Positions 1-6,768 of a stretch of 8,206 nt of DNA are shown one piece after another (position 1 is the first letter of the stretch; every line of letters begins with the position of its first letter). Source of the DNA: Lachnospiraceae bacterium (GTDB lineage: Bacteria > Bacillota > Clostridia > Lachnospirales > Lachnospiraceae); contig VSNE01000117.1 of assembly GCA_009774155.1 (NCBI GenBank), positions 1-8,206 on the forward strand, given 5' to 3'. The translations under genes were made by a program, and so were the position numbers. The notes under the pieces are model-generated. The model saw only the letters and a program-made list of their open reading frames with translations. It had not been told where the DNA came from and searched no databases.

Positions 1-425
1 GGATCATGGCAGCTGTGATATTTGCGGCGTCCTTCTGTGTGTTTTTGATGTCCAAGCCAATCAGCGCTTATCAGATGGGAGAGTCCTATGCCAGAAACAT
101 GGGGCTGAATATCCGTTTATTCCGTGCGCTTCTGGTGCTTTTGTCCAGTATATTGTCTGCCTGTGTGACCGCATTTGCCGGGCCGGTTTCTTTTGTGGGA
201 ATTGCAGTGCCCCATCTGGTAAAAAGCCTGTTCAAAACCTCAAGGCCTATTTTGATGATTCCGGCCTGCTTTCTTGGAGGAGCAGCCTTCTGTCTGTTCT
301 GCGATTTGCTGGCGAGAGTGCTGTTTGCGCCTACGGAGCTTAGCATCAGTACGGTAACGGCTGTATTCGGCGCTCCGGTTGTTATATTTATCATGGTACA
401 CCGAAAGAAAGAGAAGATGGGGTAG
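1..425 (+). CDS. FecCD-family ABC transporter permease, 3' part only
   Basis: This is the C-terminal part of an integral membrane permease of the FecCD/BtuC family, which forms the inner-membrane channel for iron-siderophore, heme or corrinoid uptake. The open frame is already running at base 3, so the start lies upstream; the ATG at 6 is internal. About 140 residues are visible with roughly four hydrophobic segments. Family hallmarks are present: a YARNMGLN stretch near bases 87-110, the GPVSFVGIAVPHLVK motif around 180-224, and a GAPVVIFIM end at about 370-396. Full-length members have about 330 residues, so more than half is outside the window. The stop (TAG, 423-425) is six bases before the ATPase start, so the two genes are surely co-transcribed and probably translationally coupled. 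The substrate cannot be decided from this fragment. Confidence 0.92.
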   Translation, partial: IMAAVIFAASFCVFLMSKPISAYQMGESYARNMGLNIRLFRALLVLLSSILSACVTAFAGPVSFVGIAVPHLVKSLFKTSRPILMIPACFLGGAAFCLFCDLLARVLFAPTELSISTVTAVFGAPVVIFIMVHRKKEKMG

Positions 426-431
426 GGAAGG

Positions 432-1541
432 ATGGAAGAATTTTATTTTTATACAGAGGGACTGTCTGTGGGATATCATGGGGTTCCTCTGATTAAAAAT
501 ATAGAGCTCCGGCTGAGAAAGGGAGAGATTCTTACGCTGATTGGCCCTAACGGAGCCGGAAAGACTACCATATTAAAAAGCATTATCAAACAGCTTGAGC
601 CGGTCGGCGGAGCAGCTTATCTGGACGGAAGAGAAATAGGTCTGCTGACCGGGAAGGAGCTGTCTGAAAAGCTTTCGGTAGTGCTGACAGAGCGGGTGCG
701 TCCGGAGCTTATGACCTGCAGGGATGTAGTGGCTACCGGCAGGTATCCCTATACCGGCAGATTTGGAGTGCTTTCCCGGGAGGATCACCGCATTGTAAAC
801 GAGTCTATGGAGCTGGTTCATATCTCGGAGCTTTCGGAGCGGGATTTCTCAAAGACAAGCGACGGACAGAAGCAGAGAGTTATGCTGGCGCGCGCCATCT
901 GCCAGGAGCCGGATATCATCGTTCTGGACGAGCCGACCTCCTTTCTGGATATCAAATATAAGCTGGAATTTTTGTCGATTATTCAGGAAATGTCTAAAGA
1001 GCGGCGTTTGTCGGTTATCATGTCTTTGCATGAGCTGGATCTGGCGGAGCGTATCTCGGATAAAATTGCCTGTGTCAAAGGAGACAGAATTGACAGATTC
1101 GGAACTCCGGAGAAAATTTTTACAGAAGGGTATATTCCCAGGCTGTATCAGATGACCGCGGGCTCCTACGACGAGCTGACCGGCAGCCTGGAATTAGAGG
1201 CGGCAAAGGGGAAGCCGGAGGCATTTGTCCTGGCAGGGTGCGGCAGCGGTACGCCGGTCTATCGAAGGCTTCAGAGAGAAGGCATCCCTTTTGCAACCGG
1301 AATCCTGTGGGAAAATGATCTGGATTATCCGTCTGCAAGAGCTCTGGCGGCGGAGGTGATCAGCGTGAAGCCATTCAGCCGGATGGATGAGGCGGCTGTA
1401 AAGAGAGCAGAAGAGCTGATCGATGCCTGCGGGCAGGTGATCTGCGCAATGAAGCCGGAGGAAGCCGGAGAATTCGCAGAGGGACTCCAAAGGCTGTATC
1501 AATATGCCGGGGCGCGGGGAAAGATACGGCAGAATTTATAA
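432..1541 (+). CDS. FecE/BtuD-type ABC transporter ATP-binding protein with extra C-terminal domain
   Basis: This is the ATPase partner of the FecCD permease just upstream, powering metal-chelate or corrinoid uptake. Walker A is GPNGAGKT at residues 38-45, Walker B IIVLDEP ends at 168, and the switch histidine is H200. The signature reads TSDGQ (142-146) instead of LSGGQ. The Q-loop position reads VVLTER (83-88), a variant I recall from this subfamily. The protein is 369 residues, about 110 longer than usual FecE proteins (about 255). The excess is a separate domain from about residue 262, opening with a glycine-rich AGCGSGTP (268-275) that looks Rossmann-like. I recall similar tails on corrinoid or iron ATPases of archaea and clostridia, with no certain function. 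The ATG at 432 is supported by a GGGG-TAGGGA purine run overlapping the upstream stop. Substrate unresolved. Confidence 0.9.
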   Translation: MEEFYFYTEGLSVGYHGVPLIKNIELRLRKGEILTLIGPNGAGKTTILKSIIKQLEPVGGAAYLDGREIGLLTGKELSEKLSVVLTERVRPELMTCRDVVATGRYPYTGRFGVLSREDHRIVNESMELVHISELSERDFSKTSDGQKQRVMLARAICQEPDIIVLDEPTSFLDIKYKLEFLSIIQEMSKERRLSVIMSLHELDLAERISDKIACVKGDRIDRFGTPEKIFTEGYIPRLYQMTAGSYDELTGSLELEAAKGKPEAFVLAGCGSGTPVYRRLQREGIPFATGILWENDLDYPSARALAAEVISVKPFSRMDEAAVKRAEELIDACGQVICAMKPEEAGEFAEGLQRLYQYAGARGKIRQNL

Positions 1542-1567
1542 ATACAGAAGATATCAATACAGGAGAA

Positions 1568-1612
1568 AAACAGGACTGCTTCAGACCGGGAAGAGGGGTG
1601 GCAGTCCTGTTT
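1568..1612. terminator. Hairpin between convergent genes, probable terminator (mainly minus strand)
   Basis: A perfect 12-bp inverted repeat pairs 1568-1579 (AAACAGGACTGC) with 1601-1612 (GCAGTCCTGTTT), with a 21-base loop. Read on the minus strand, the stem starts three bases after the araC-type stop codon and runs into five U residues (complement of 1566-1570), as expected for an intrinsic terminator. On the plus strand, only three U residues, inside the stem, precede AGUUAU, so termination of the ABC operon would be weaker. The long loop lowers certainty. Confidence 0.65.
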
Positions 1613-1614
1613 AG

Positions 1615-2430
1615 TTATACCTTCCTTCGGTATTCGCTGGGACTTACTCCTTTTTTCTGGCGGAAAAGCCTGGAAAAGTACAGAGGATCTGCATAGCTTA
1701 CAGAGTGCGCAACAGCCCGGACGGAGAGGGAGGTGTTTTTTAACAAAATACATGCCTGGCGTATCCGGTAATCCAGCAGATAGCTTTGAATGGACATGCC
1801 GGTAAATGCCTTGAACAGACGGTGCAGATAGGAGCGGTTAATATTCAGGTGATCGGCGATATCCTGAATCGTAATCGGATCACAATAGCAGGCCTCTATA
1901 TATTTTAATGCTTCCTCCACATAATCTGATTTTTTTTCATGAACGGAAAACTGGCTATTCGGAAATTTGCGCGCCAGGAGAAAAAGGTACTCATACATAA
2001 TGCTATTCATAATCAGGTCGCGGTTCTGCGGCAGCTTATCCGCTTCAAACATCTTTTCATGACAAAGTCTCATCTGATCGTCCTGCCCGTAGTGTACGGT
2101 CAGCTCCTCCAGAAGGGAGGTCCTCTCCAGATACCCCCTGACTTTAATACCCTGCATTCCGATCCAGGTATAGCTCCAGGGAGTTTTGAGATCTGCCCTA
2201 TAATAAATAAGCTCTCCCGGACAGATTAAAAAAGCGTCTCCCTCCTTCAGACGGAAGATCCTTCCCCGCGCTTTATAGATGCCGGAGCCGCTCAATATGT
2301 AATGAATCAGGTATCCGTTGCGCAGTATGGGACCATAGCTGTGTCCGGGAACACAGTTCTCGTAGCCGCATGTATAAATCATCGCGTCAATATTTCTGGA
2401 AAAATCATTGGAAAAAATATAATCCTGCAT
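1615..2430 (-). CDS. AraC-family transcriptional regulator
   Basis: This is a 271-residue cytoplasmic activator/repressor. Residues 1 to about 165 match the cupin-like sugar-sensing domain of AraC proteins (YILSGSGIYKARG at about 44-56, then LKEGDAFLICPGE). Residues 177-271 are the double helix-turn-helix: the first at about 187-206 (TIQDIADHLNINRSYLHRLF), the second at about 234-256, ending with the hallmark YFSRLFRQKKGVSPSEYR. The glycine usually found in the second helix-turn-helix (VGY/VGF) is serine here (S245). The start at 2430 is the only upstream ATG before an in-frame stop at 2457-2455; a GGAG lies 14 bases upstream, a rather long spacing. The gene is divergent from the PTS gene, so that operon is its likely target. 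The ligand is probably the sugar imported there, which is inference. Confidence 0.93.
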   Translation of the reverse strand: MQDYIFSNDFSRNIDAMIYTCGYENCVPGHSYGPILRNGYLIHYILSGSGIYKARGRIFRLKEGDAFLICPGELIYYRADLKTPWSYTWIGMQGIKVRGYLERTSLLEELTVHYGQDDQMRLCHEKMFEADKLPQNRDLIMNSIMYEYLFLLARKFPNSQFSVHEKKSDYVEEALKYIEACYCDPITIQDIADHLNINRSYLHRLFKAFTGMSIQSYLLDYRIRQACILLKNTSLSVRAVAHSVSYADPLYFSRLFRQKKGVSPSEYRRKV

Positions 2431-2515
2431 AAAGTATGTATCCGCTCCGTTCTCCTATGCCTCCGGTTCTGTCCGGTCGTTAGGAAATATTGTCATAATG
2501 CTCAATGTCTAAGTC

Positions 2516-2554
2516 ACATATCTCCATATGTTTTTGATTATACTGATCTATAAT
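2516..2554 (+). promoter_or_regulatory. Probable PTS operon promoter with palindrome at the -35 position
   Basis: A perfect -10 hexamer TATAAT lies at 2549-2554. At the correct distance upstream there is no good -35 hexamer (TTGATT at 2534-2539 is only nine bases away). In its place sits a perfect inverted repeat, ACATAT-CTCC-ATATGT (2516-2531). A good -10 without a -35 fits an activator-dependent promoter, and the divergent AraC-type protein is the obvious candidate. Transcription would start near 2561, giving a leader of about 105 bases. Confidence 0.45.
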
Positions 2555-2584
2555 AATAATTACAAGAGGCAGATAAAAAATCTG

Positions 2585-2600
2585 AAAAGACGTTTCTTTT
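2585..2600. promoter_or_regulatory. Candidate LacI-type operator in the PTS leader
   Basis: A 16-base inverted repeat, AAAAGA-CGTT-TCTTTT, lies about 25-40 bases downstream of the inferred transcription start. It includes ACGTTTCTT (2590-2598), which recurs on the minus strand in the glucosidase promoter (6685-6693). The position would suit a roadblock or repressor site for the LacI protein encoded downstream. It also resembles a weak CcpA cre site, and sequence alone does not separate the two. Confidence 0.4.
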
Positions 2601-2665
2601 ACTGTGGCCACGGGAAAAAACGAAAGGCAGAGACTTCTGCGGAAAAGAAAAAGGAGGAGCATGGA

Positions 2666-4618
2666 ATGGATGCGAATAAGCGGCAGAGATATGAAAAAAT
2701 ATCCATAGAGCTTACAAGATTAGTTGGAGGCAAGGAAAATATTCAGGGAGTGGCCCACTGCGCGACACGTCTTAGAATTGTATAAAAGGATAATGAGCTT
2801 GCAGATTTAAAGGCTATTGAGGATGTGGATCTTGCCAAGGGAGTATTTGTAGCCGGGGACCAGGTTCAGATTATTTTCGGCGCGGGCCTGGTTAATGATG
2901 TGTACGAGGTATTTGCCGAACATAACAATATGAAAAATATGAGTCTGAGCGACTTAAAGACAGTGGCAAATAAGAAGATGAATCCTCTTCAGAGAATCAT
3001 TAAGGCGCTGTCGGATGTTTTTGTAGATATTATGCCGGGAATCCTTGCGGCTGCGCTTCTGACAGGGCTTTCGGGCGTGCTGGGAAATCTGGATTTTGTG
3101 AAGGCAAATGATACCCTGTACGGAATCAACAGACTGATTAATATTTCTTCAGGAGCAATTTTCGGCTTTCTTCCGCTGGCTGTTGCATACAGCGCGTGCA
3201 AACGGTTCGGCGGGCGGCCGATTCTGGGAATTGTAATAGGCTGTATTATGCTGAGCGACAGTCTGGCCAATGCCTATGCGGCGGCGCAGGGGACTGTGGA
3301 AGTCACAACTTTGCATATTTTTGGAATGGGGGTAGCTCTGGTAGGCTTTCAGGGCGGTATTATCGTGGCGCTGCTGATGGGCTTTGTGACAGCAAAGCTG
3401 GACATTTTCTTTGAAAAAAAGGTGCCGGAGGTGATTCGTCTGTTAATCTCGCCGCTGCTTACTACCTTAGTAGGAGCGCTTCTTTTATTTACGATTATCG
3501 GGCCGCTGGGACGGGGGCTTTCCTCCGGAATCACCAATGCGCTGGTATGGATGACCCAGAATCTGGGAGTGTTCGGCTACGGAGTATTTTCCGGATTACA
3601 GCAGTTGGTGGTAATTACCGGCCTGCACCATATTTTCGGGGCGATCGAGGCGCAGCTTCTGGCAGATACAGGAAGGAACTTTTTGAATCCTCTGATGTCG
3701 GTGGCAATTATCGCACAGGGCGGGGCAGTGCTTGGATACCTGGTAATGCACAGAAAAAATGTGAAGATCCGAGAGCTGTGTATTCCAAGCTTTATCTCCG
3801 TGTTGTTCGGAATTACAGAGCCGGCATTATTCGGAATTAATCTAAGATACCGTTTTCCAATCATCGGCGGCTGCATCGGCGGAGCCATGGGCGGGGTTGT
3901 AGTTTATCTTACCAATCTTGCGGCAGTTGGCTTCGGAACGACCGTGCTTCCGGGTATTGCTCTGGCAGATCCGGCAGGAAACGGATATGTGAATTATATT
4001 ATCGCACATGGAGTTGCCATTGCAGGCGGATTTATTATGACGCTGGCGCTGGGCAGGTTTATGGATAAAAGCCAGGGGGAGGCCCGGGCAGAGGAAACAA
4101 AAAAAGAAGCAGCGGCGCAGGGCGCTCCGGATATGTCTCTGAAGGCAGAAGAGGCGCCGGCGGAGGAAGTGTTTTACGGATATGCGGACGGAGAACTGAT
4201 TGCGATGGAGGACGTAAAGGATGATACCTTTGCCAATAAGGTGTTAGGAGACGGCGTTGCGGTAATTCCCTCGGAAGGAAAGGTATATGCGCCGGCAGAC
4301 GGCGTCGTCACCAGCGTATTTGATACAAAGCATGCCGTCTGCTTTGCGAGCAGCTGCGGAACAGAGCTTTTGATACATATTGGAGTAGATACTGTGAACC
4401 TGCAGGGAAAATATTTTACCGCTCATGTAAAAGACGGGGATGCGGTAAAAAAAGGACAGCTTCTGGTGGAGTTTGATAAAGAGCAGATAGAAAAGGCCGG
4501 CTATGACACGGTGATTCCGATGATATTTACGGATCTTCCGGAAGAGAAAACACTTGAAAAATCACAGCCCTGCAGGCTGACCACAGCGGTGAGAGCAGCG
4601 GTTGTACATAAAGCATAA
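2666..4618 (+). pseudogene. PTS EIIBCA sugar transporter (glucose superfamily, sucrose/trehalose-like) interrupted by an in-frame TAA at codon 40
   Basis: This encodes a membrane permease that imports and phosphorylates a sugar using phosphate from HPr. The start ATG at 2666 is preceded by AAGGAGGAG (2651-2659). Order of domains: EIIB at about 1-90 with phospho-cysteine C32 in HCATRLR; EIIC at about 110-460, multi-spanning, with hallmark GITEP at 382-386; a charged Ala/Glu-rich linker at about 470-500; EIIA(Glc) to residue 650 with H556 and active-site H571 (HIGVDTV). The 15-residue histidine spacing is the same as in E. coli EIIA(Glc). Codon 40 (2783-2785) is TAA, followed in the same frame by KDNELADLKAIEDVD, so one TTA-to-TAA change is the simplest cause. 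Everything else is intact. If TAA is respected, only a 39-residue peptide is made and EIIC-EIIA has no well-placed restart. Sequence error or readthrough remain possible. Trehalose, sucrose or isomaltose-like sugars are likely. Confidence 0.88.
2783..2785 (+). other. In-frame TAA splitting the PTS EIIB domain
   Basis: The bases read ATT GTA TAA AAG GAT AAT GAG, that is I-V-stop-K-D-N-E. Homologous EIIB domains usually have an aliphatic residue here, as in RIVLKD-type sequences, so TTA (Leu) is the probable ancestral codon. There is no length change and no homopolymer at the site, so this is a substitution and not a frameshift. Confidence 0.9.
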
Positions 4619-4643
4619 ATAAAAAAGAGGCCGGAGAAGGAGC

Positions 4644-5477
4644 ATGAACAGGAAATTGATTTTTTTGGATATCGATGGGACGCTGGTATCTGATATGAGA
4701 GCGCCGTCGGCGCTTGCAACAAAGGCCGTCCGCAGAGCAAGGACAAACGGGCACCTGGTATTTCTATGCACCGGGAGGAATATGGCGATTATCGGAAAAG
4801 ATATTATGGATGTGGGATTTGACGGAGTGATAGCCAGCGCCGGAGGGCATGTGGAGGTAGGAGATAAGGTGCTTTTTGACAGTCTTCTTGCGGAAGAAAT
4901 TATACAGGAATGTCTTTCCGTATTTCATGCGCATGGTATTTATTGCAGGATAGAAAGTCCGGAAGGAATTTTCACTGACCCGCAGATGGAAAGCCTTTTA
5001 AGGACAGCAAAGCCTGACAGATCAAATTCGGAGCTGATCCGTATGCAAAGAGAGATTGAAGCGGGGATTCCGATTCTGCCATATGAAAGCTATCCGGGGA
5101 ACGGAGCATATAAAATATGCTTTACGAGCACAGGTCTGGAAGCGGTTGAGGAGACAAAAAAATATCTGGGAGACCGGTTCGAGTACGTGGTGCATCCCTA
5201 TGGCAGAAGCACCTCCTGCTTTAACGGGGAGATTATCCGAAAAGGGGTTGACAAAGGCAGCGGGATGGAACAGGTATGCCGGTATTACGGAATGAGAATG
5301 GAGGATACTGTTGCCTTTGGAGACAGCATGAATGACTATGAAATGATGAAATGCGCAGGCATAAGCGTTGCCATGGGAAATGCATGTGAGGAATTAAAGC
5401 ATATGGCGGATGTTGTCTGCAGGAATGTTTGGGATGAAGGTATCTATTATGAATTTGAAAGAATGGGGTTCCTGTAA
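4644..5477 (+). CDS. Cof-type HAD-IIB family hydrolase (probable sugar-phosphate phosphatase)
   Basis: This is a 277-residue soluble Mg-dependent phosphatase of the haloacid dehalogenase superfamily, subfamily IIB (Cof/YidA type, the group that also holds sucrose- and trehalose-phosphate phosphatases). All four motifs are visible: nucleophile D9 and general acid D11 in FLDIDGT, T43 in LCTGR, K204 in GVDKGSG, and GDSMND at 226-231 for metal binding. The stretch at about 85-190 between motifs II and III is the C2 cap that sets specificity. The start ATG has GGAG seven bases upstream (4633-4636). Only 25 bases separate it from the PTS stop, with no terminator, so the two share an operon. A plausible substrate is the disaccharide phosphate made by the PTS, or a toxic sugar phosphate; this is inferred from context only. 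Confidence 0.92.
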   Translation: MNRKLIFLDIDGTLVSDMRAPSALATKAVRRARTNGHLVFLCTGRNMAIIGKDIMDVGFDGVIASAGGHVEVGDKVLFDSLLAEEIIQECLSVFHAHGIYCRIESPEGIFTDPQMESLLRTAKPDRSNSELIRMQREIEAGIPILPYESYPGNGAYKICFTSTGLEAVEETKKYLGDRFEYVVHPYGRSTSCFNGEIIRKGVDKGSGMEQVCRYYGMRMEDTVAFGDSMNDYEMMKCAGISVAMGNACEELKHMADVVCRNVWDEGIYYEFERMGFL

Positions 5478-5522
5478 AGCCTTGAGCTGCCGTATTTTTC
5501 CCCGCGCTTTCTGCCGGAAGCC

Positions 5523-5551
5523 TTTTGACCCTCAAAAATTACATTTTGAGG
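5523..5551. repeat. Cluster of TTTTGA half-sites upstream of lacI-type gene
   Basis: Three copies of one hexamer lie close together: TTTTGA (5523-5528), its complement TCAAAA (5532-5537) and TTTTGA (5544-5549). The last two are part of a perfect 8-bp inverted repeat, CCTCAAAA-ATTACA-TTTTGAGG (5530-5551). The outer copies are 21 bases apart, two helical turns. No U tract follows on either strand, so this is more like a protein-binding site than a terminator. Confidence 0.4.
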
Positions 5552-5571
5552 AAATTCAGGCGAAGTAATAC

Positions 5572-5601
5572 TTGTATCATACTGCCGATCTATTATACAA
5601 T
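5572..5601 (+). promoter_or_regulatory. Candidate promoter of the lacI-type gene
   Basis: TTGTAT (5572-5577) and TACAAT (5596-5601, five of six matches to the -10 consensus) are spaced by 18 bases. Transcription would begin near 5608, just ahead of the AAAGGA ribosome site at 5613-5618. A small inverted repeat, ATAC-TT-GTAT (5568-5577), overlaps the -35. Readthrough from the PTS-HAD operon is also possible because no clear terminator lies between 5478 and 5570. Confidence 0.35.
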
Positions 5602-5628
5602 AAGGCAAACTTAAAGGAAAAAGCAGAG

Positions 5629-6639
5629 ATGATACGAATTCAGGATATAGCGGACAGAGTGGGAGTGAGCCGTACCACAGTATCGAATGTGCTGCACGGA
5701 AATACAAAAAAGGTGTCACAGGAAACGATACAAAAAATCTCGGAGATTTTGAATGAAGAAGGGTATGTGCCGGATAAGACGCCCGGAATCTTTGCCGGAA
5801 GGGCATCCAAAATAATAGGTCTGGTAATGGGATTTGAGGCAGTACATGGAATACATGTACTGCAGGATTCCTTTGTAGGAGAGTTTCTGGCAGGTATTGA
5901 AGAGGAGGCGGAGAGAAACGGCTATTATATTATGCTGATAAACGGCGCGGATCTTGGCAAAACGGCGCAGATAGCTTCCAGGTGGAATGTTGACGGGCTG
6001 ATTATCCTGGGCTTTACAGACAGGAAATATTACGATTTACGCAGAATACTGAATAAGCATATGGTTTTGGTGGATACCTACCCTCAGGGAGACTATGATT
6101 TCGTAAATGTAGGAATTGATGATTATTCAGGAGGCCGGCAGATCGGAAAATATTTGCTGGAGTGCGGACATTCAGGAGCTCTTTTTCTGGCAGAGACAAC
6201 GGTTGACAGTGATTATTTCCGGTGGCTGGGATTTAAGAAGGGAATGGAAAGCAGAGGAGGGTTCTGCAGCAAAGCGCGGTATTTTGTAATACCCGGAAAC
6301 ACGGAGAAAAGATTAAGATACTATGAAAAAATGCTTCCGGATTTTCTTAAGGCAGGCGCGCTGGCATTTTCTTCCGACGCAACCGCTGTAGAGGCAATGA
6401 ATTTCCTGCTTGATCGGGGGATCGGCGTACCGGAACAGATATCAGTCGCCGGGTTTGACGACAGCCTGTATGCCCGGATATCAAGGCCGCGCCTGACAAC
6501 CGTGCATCAGGATGTAAAAGAGAAGGCGCAGCTAAGCGTCTCCCTTCTGCTGAAACTGATCCGCCGCCTGCCAATAGAAAAGCTGGATCATAAAAACCCG
6601 GTCCGGCTGGTCTGCCGGGAGTCTGTGAAATGTACATGA
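5629..6639 (+). CDS. LacI-family transcriptional regulator
   Basis: This is a 336-residue repressor, normal family length. Residues 1-24 form the DNA-binding helix-turn-helix (IQDIADRVGVSRTTVSNVL). From about residue 61 there is a periplasmic-binding-protein-like sugar-sensing domain, with GIDD and GFDDS motifs typical of the family. I chose ATG 5629, not the upstream in-frame TTG at 5572, because the helix-turn-helix begins two residues later and AAAGGA lies 10 bases upstream (5613-5618). The hinge is odd: where relatives have YxPNxxARxL, this has YVPDKTPGIF (46-55), so Ala-Arg becomes Pro-Gly and the leucine that wedges into the operator becomes phenylalanine. It sits between the PTS-HAD operon and the glucosidase and probably controls both. 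Bases 5839-5863 inside the gene form a perfect hairpin. Confidence 0.93.
   Translation: MIRIQDIADRVGVSRTTVSNVLHGNTKKVSQETIQKISEILNEEGYVPDKTPGIFAGRASKIIGLVMGFEAVHGIHVLQDSFVGEFLAGIEEEAERNGYYIMLINGADLGKTAQIASRWNVDGLIILGFTDRKYYDLRRILNKHMVLVDTYPQGDYDFVNVGIDDYSGGRQIGKYLLECGHSGALFLAETTVDSDYFRWLGFKKGMESRGGFCSKARYFVIPGNTEKRLRYYEKMLPDFLKAGALAFSSDATAVEAMNFLLDRGIGVPEQISVAGFDDSLYARISRPRLTTVHQDVKEKAQLSVSLLLKLIRRLPIEKLDHKNPVRLVCRESVKCT
5839..5863. repeat. Perfect 10-bp inverted repeat inside the lacI-type coding sequence
   Basis: GCAGTACATG (5839-5848) and CATGTACTGC (5854-5863) are exact reverse complements around a five-base GAATA loop. The segment encodes residues around EAVHGIHVLQ at the start of the sensing domain, about 210 bases after the start codon. 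It could be an mRNA hairpin or an intragenic binding site, or arise by chance. Confidence 0.6.
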
Positions 6640-6684
6640 TAGACAAATACAGGCTTCAAATTTTGTTTGTTTTTATAGTTTCAT

Positions 6685-6724
6685 AAGAAACGTTTTGAAA
6701 TATCCCTCCTGTATGTGCTATGCT
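6685..6724 (+). promoter_or_regulatory. Glucosidase promoter with overlapping candidate LacI operator
   Basis: A -35 TTGAAA (6695-6700, five of six) and an extended -10 TGC-TATGCT (6716-6724) are spaced by 18 bases. Transcription would start near 6731, about 38 bases before the ATG. Overlapping the upstream edge is AAGAAACGT (6685-6693), within an AAACGTTT palindrome (6688-6695) that has the central CG typical of LacI-family sites. Binding there would block RNA polymerase. The same nine bases, in the opposite orientation, occur in the PTS leader. Confidence 0.55.
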
Positions 6725-6768
6725 TGCTTTGGAATGAAAAAGATTTTATAACAGGAGGGTTACTTTAT

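Larger units (their letters stand above)
2431..2665. promoter_or_regulatory. Divergent intergenic control region between araC-type gene and PTS gene
   Basis: This 235-base AT-rich region must hold the promoters of both divergent genes. For the PTS side it contains a perfect TATAAT, an adjacent palindrome, an operator-like inverted repeat and a strong ribosome site, listed separately. It also has an 8-bp palindrome GTGGCCAC (2604-2611) and a small leader hairpin, GCAGA-GACT-TCTGC (2627-2640). I see no antiterminator (LicT/SacY-type RAT) sequence. For the minus-strand gene I could not find a convincing -35/-10 pair. Confidence 0.6.

Noticed and set aside
2585..2600. A definite CcpA cre site
   Set aside because: It shares the CG centre and A/T flanks but does not fit the TG...CA spacing of the cre consensus; kept only as a general operator candidate.
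2528..2785. A free-standing 85-residue protein
   Set aside because: Its first 46 residues are intergenic leader. The part from 2666 is the beginning of the PTS EIIB domain, truncated by the TAA.
2783..2785. Recoding of the stop as selenocysteine or pyrrolysine
   Set aside because: Those use TGA and TAG, not TAA. TAA also serves as a normal terminator for the ATPase, AraC, PTS and HAD genes here, so the code is not reassigned.
2825..4618. A separate 597-residue EIIC-EIIA gene starting at 2825
   Set aside because: The codon at 2825 is GTG lying inside the conserved end of the EIIB domain, with no ribosome site. It is in the same frame as the upstream part, so the piece is one gene cut by a stop codon.
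5476..5510. AAAGC...GCTTT hairpin as a terminator of the PTS-HAD operon
   Set aside because: Only five base pairs with a 25-base loop and no following U run.
5572..5628. Longer LacI start at TTG 5572
   Set aside because: The extra 19 residues precede the helix-turn-helix, match nothing in the family, overlap the likely promoter, and lack a ribosome site.
6642..6675. ACAAA...TTTGT plus T-rich tail as a terminator after lacI
   Set aside because: The stem is five AT-rich pairs around a long loop; too weak to call despite the T-rich sequence.
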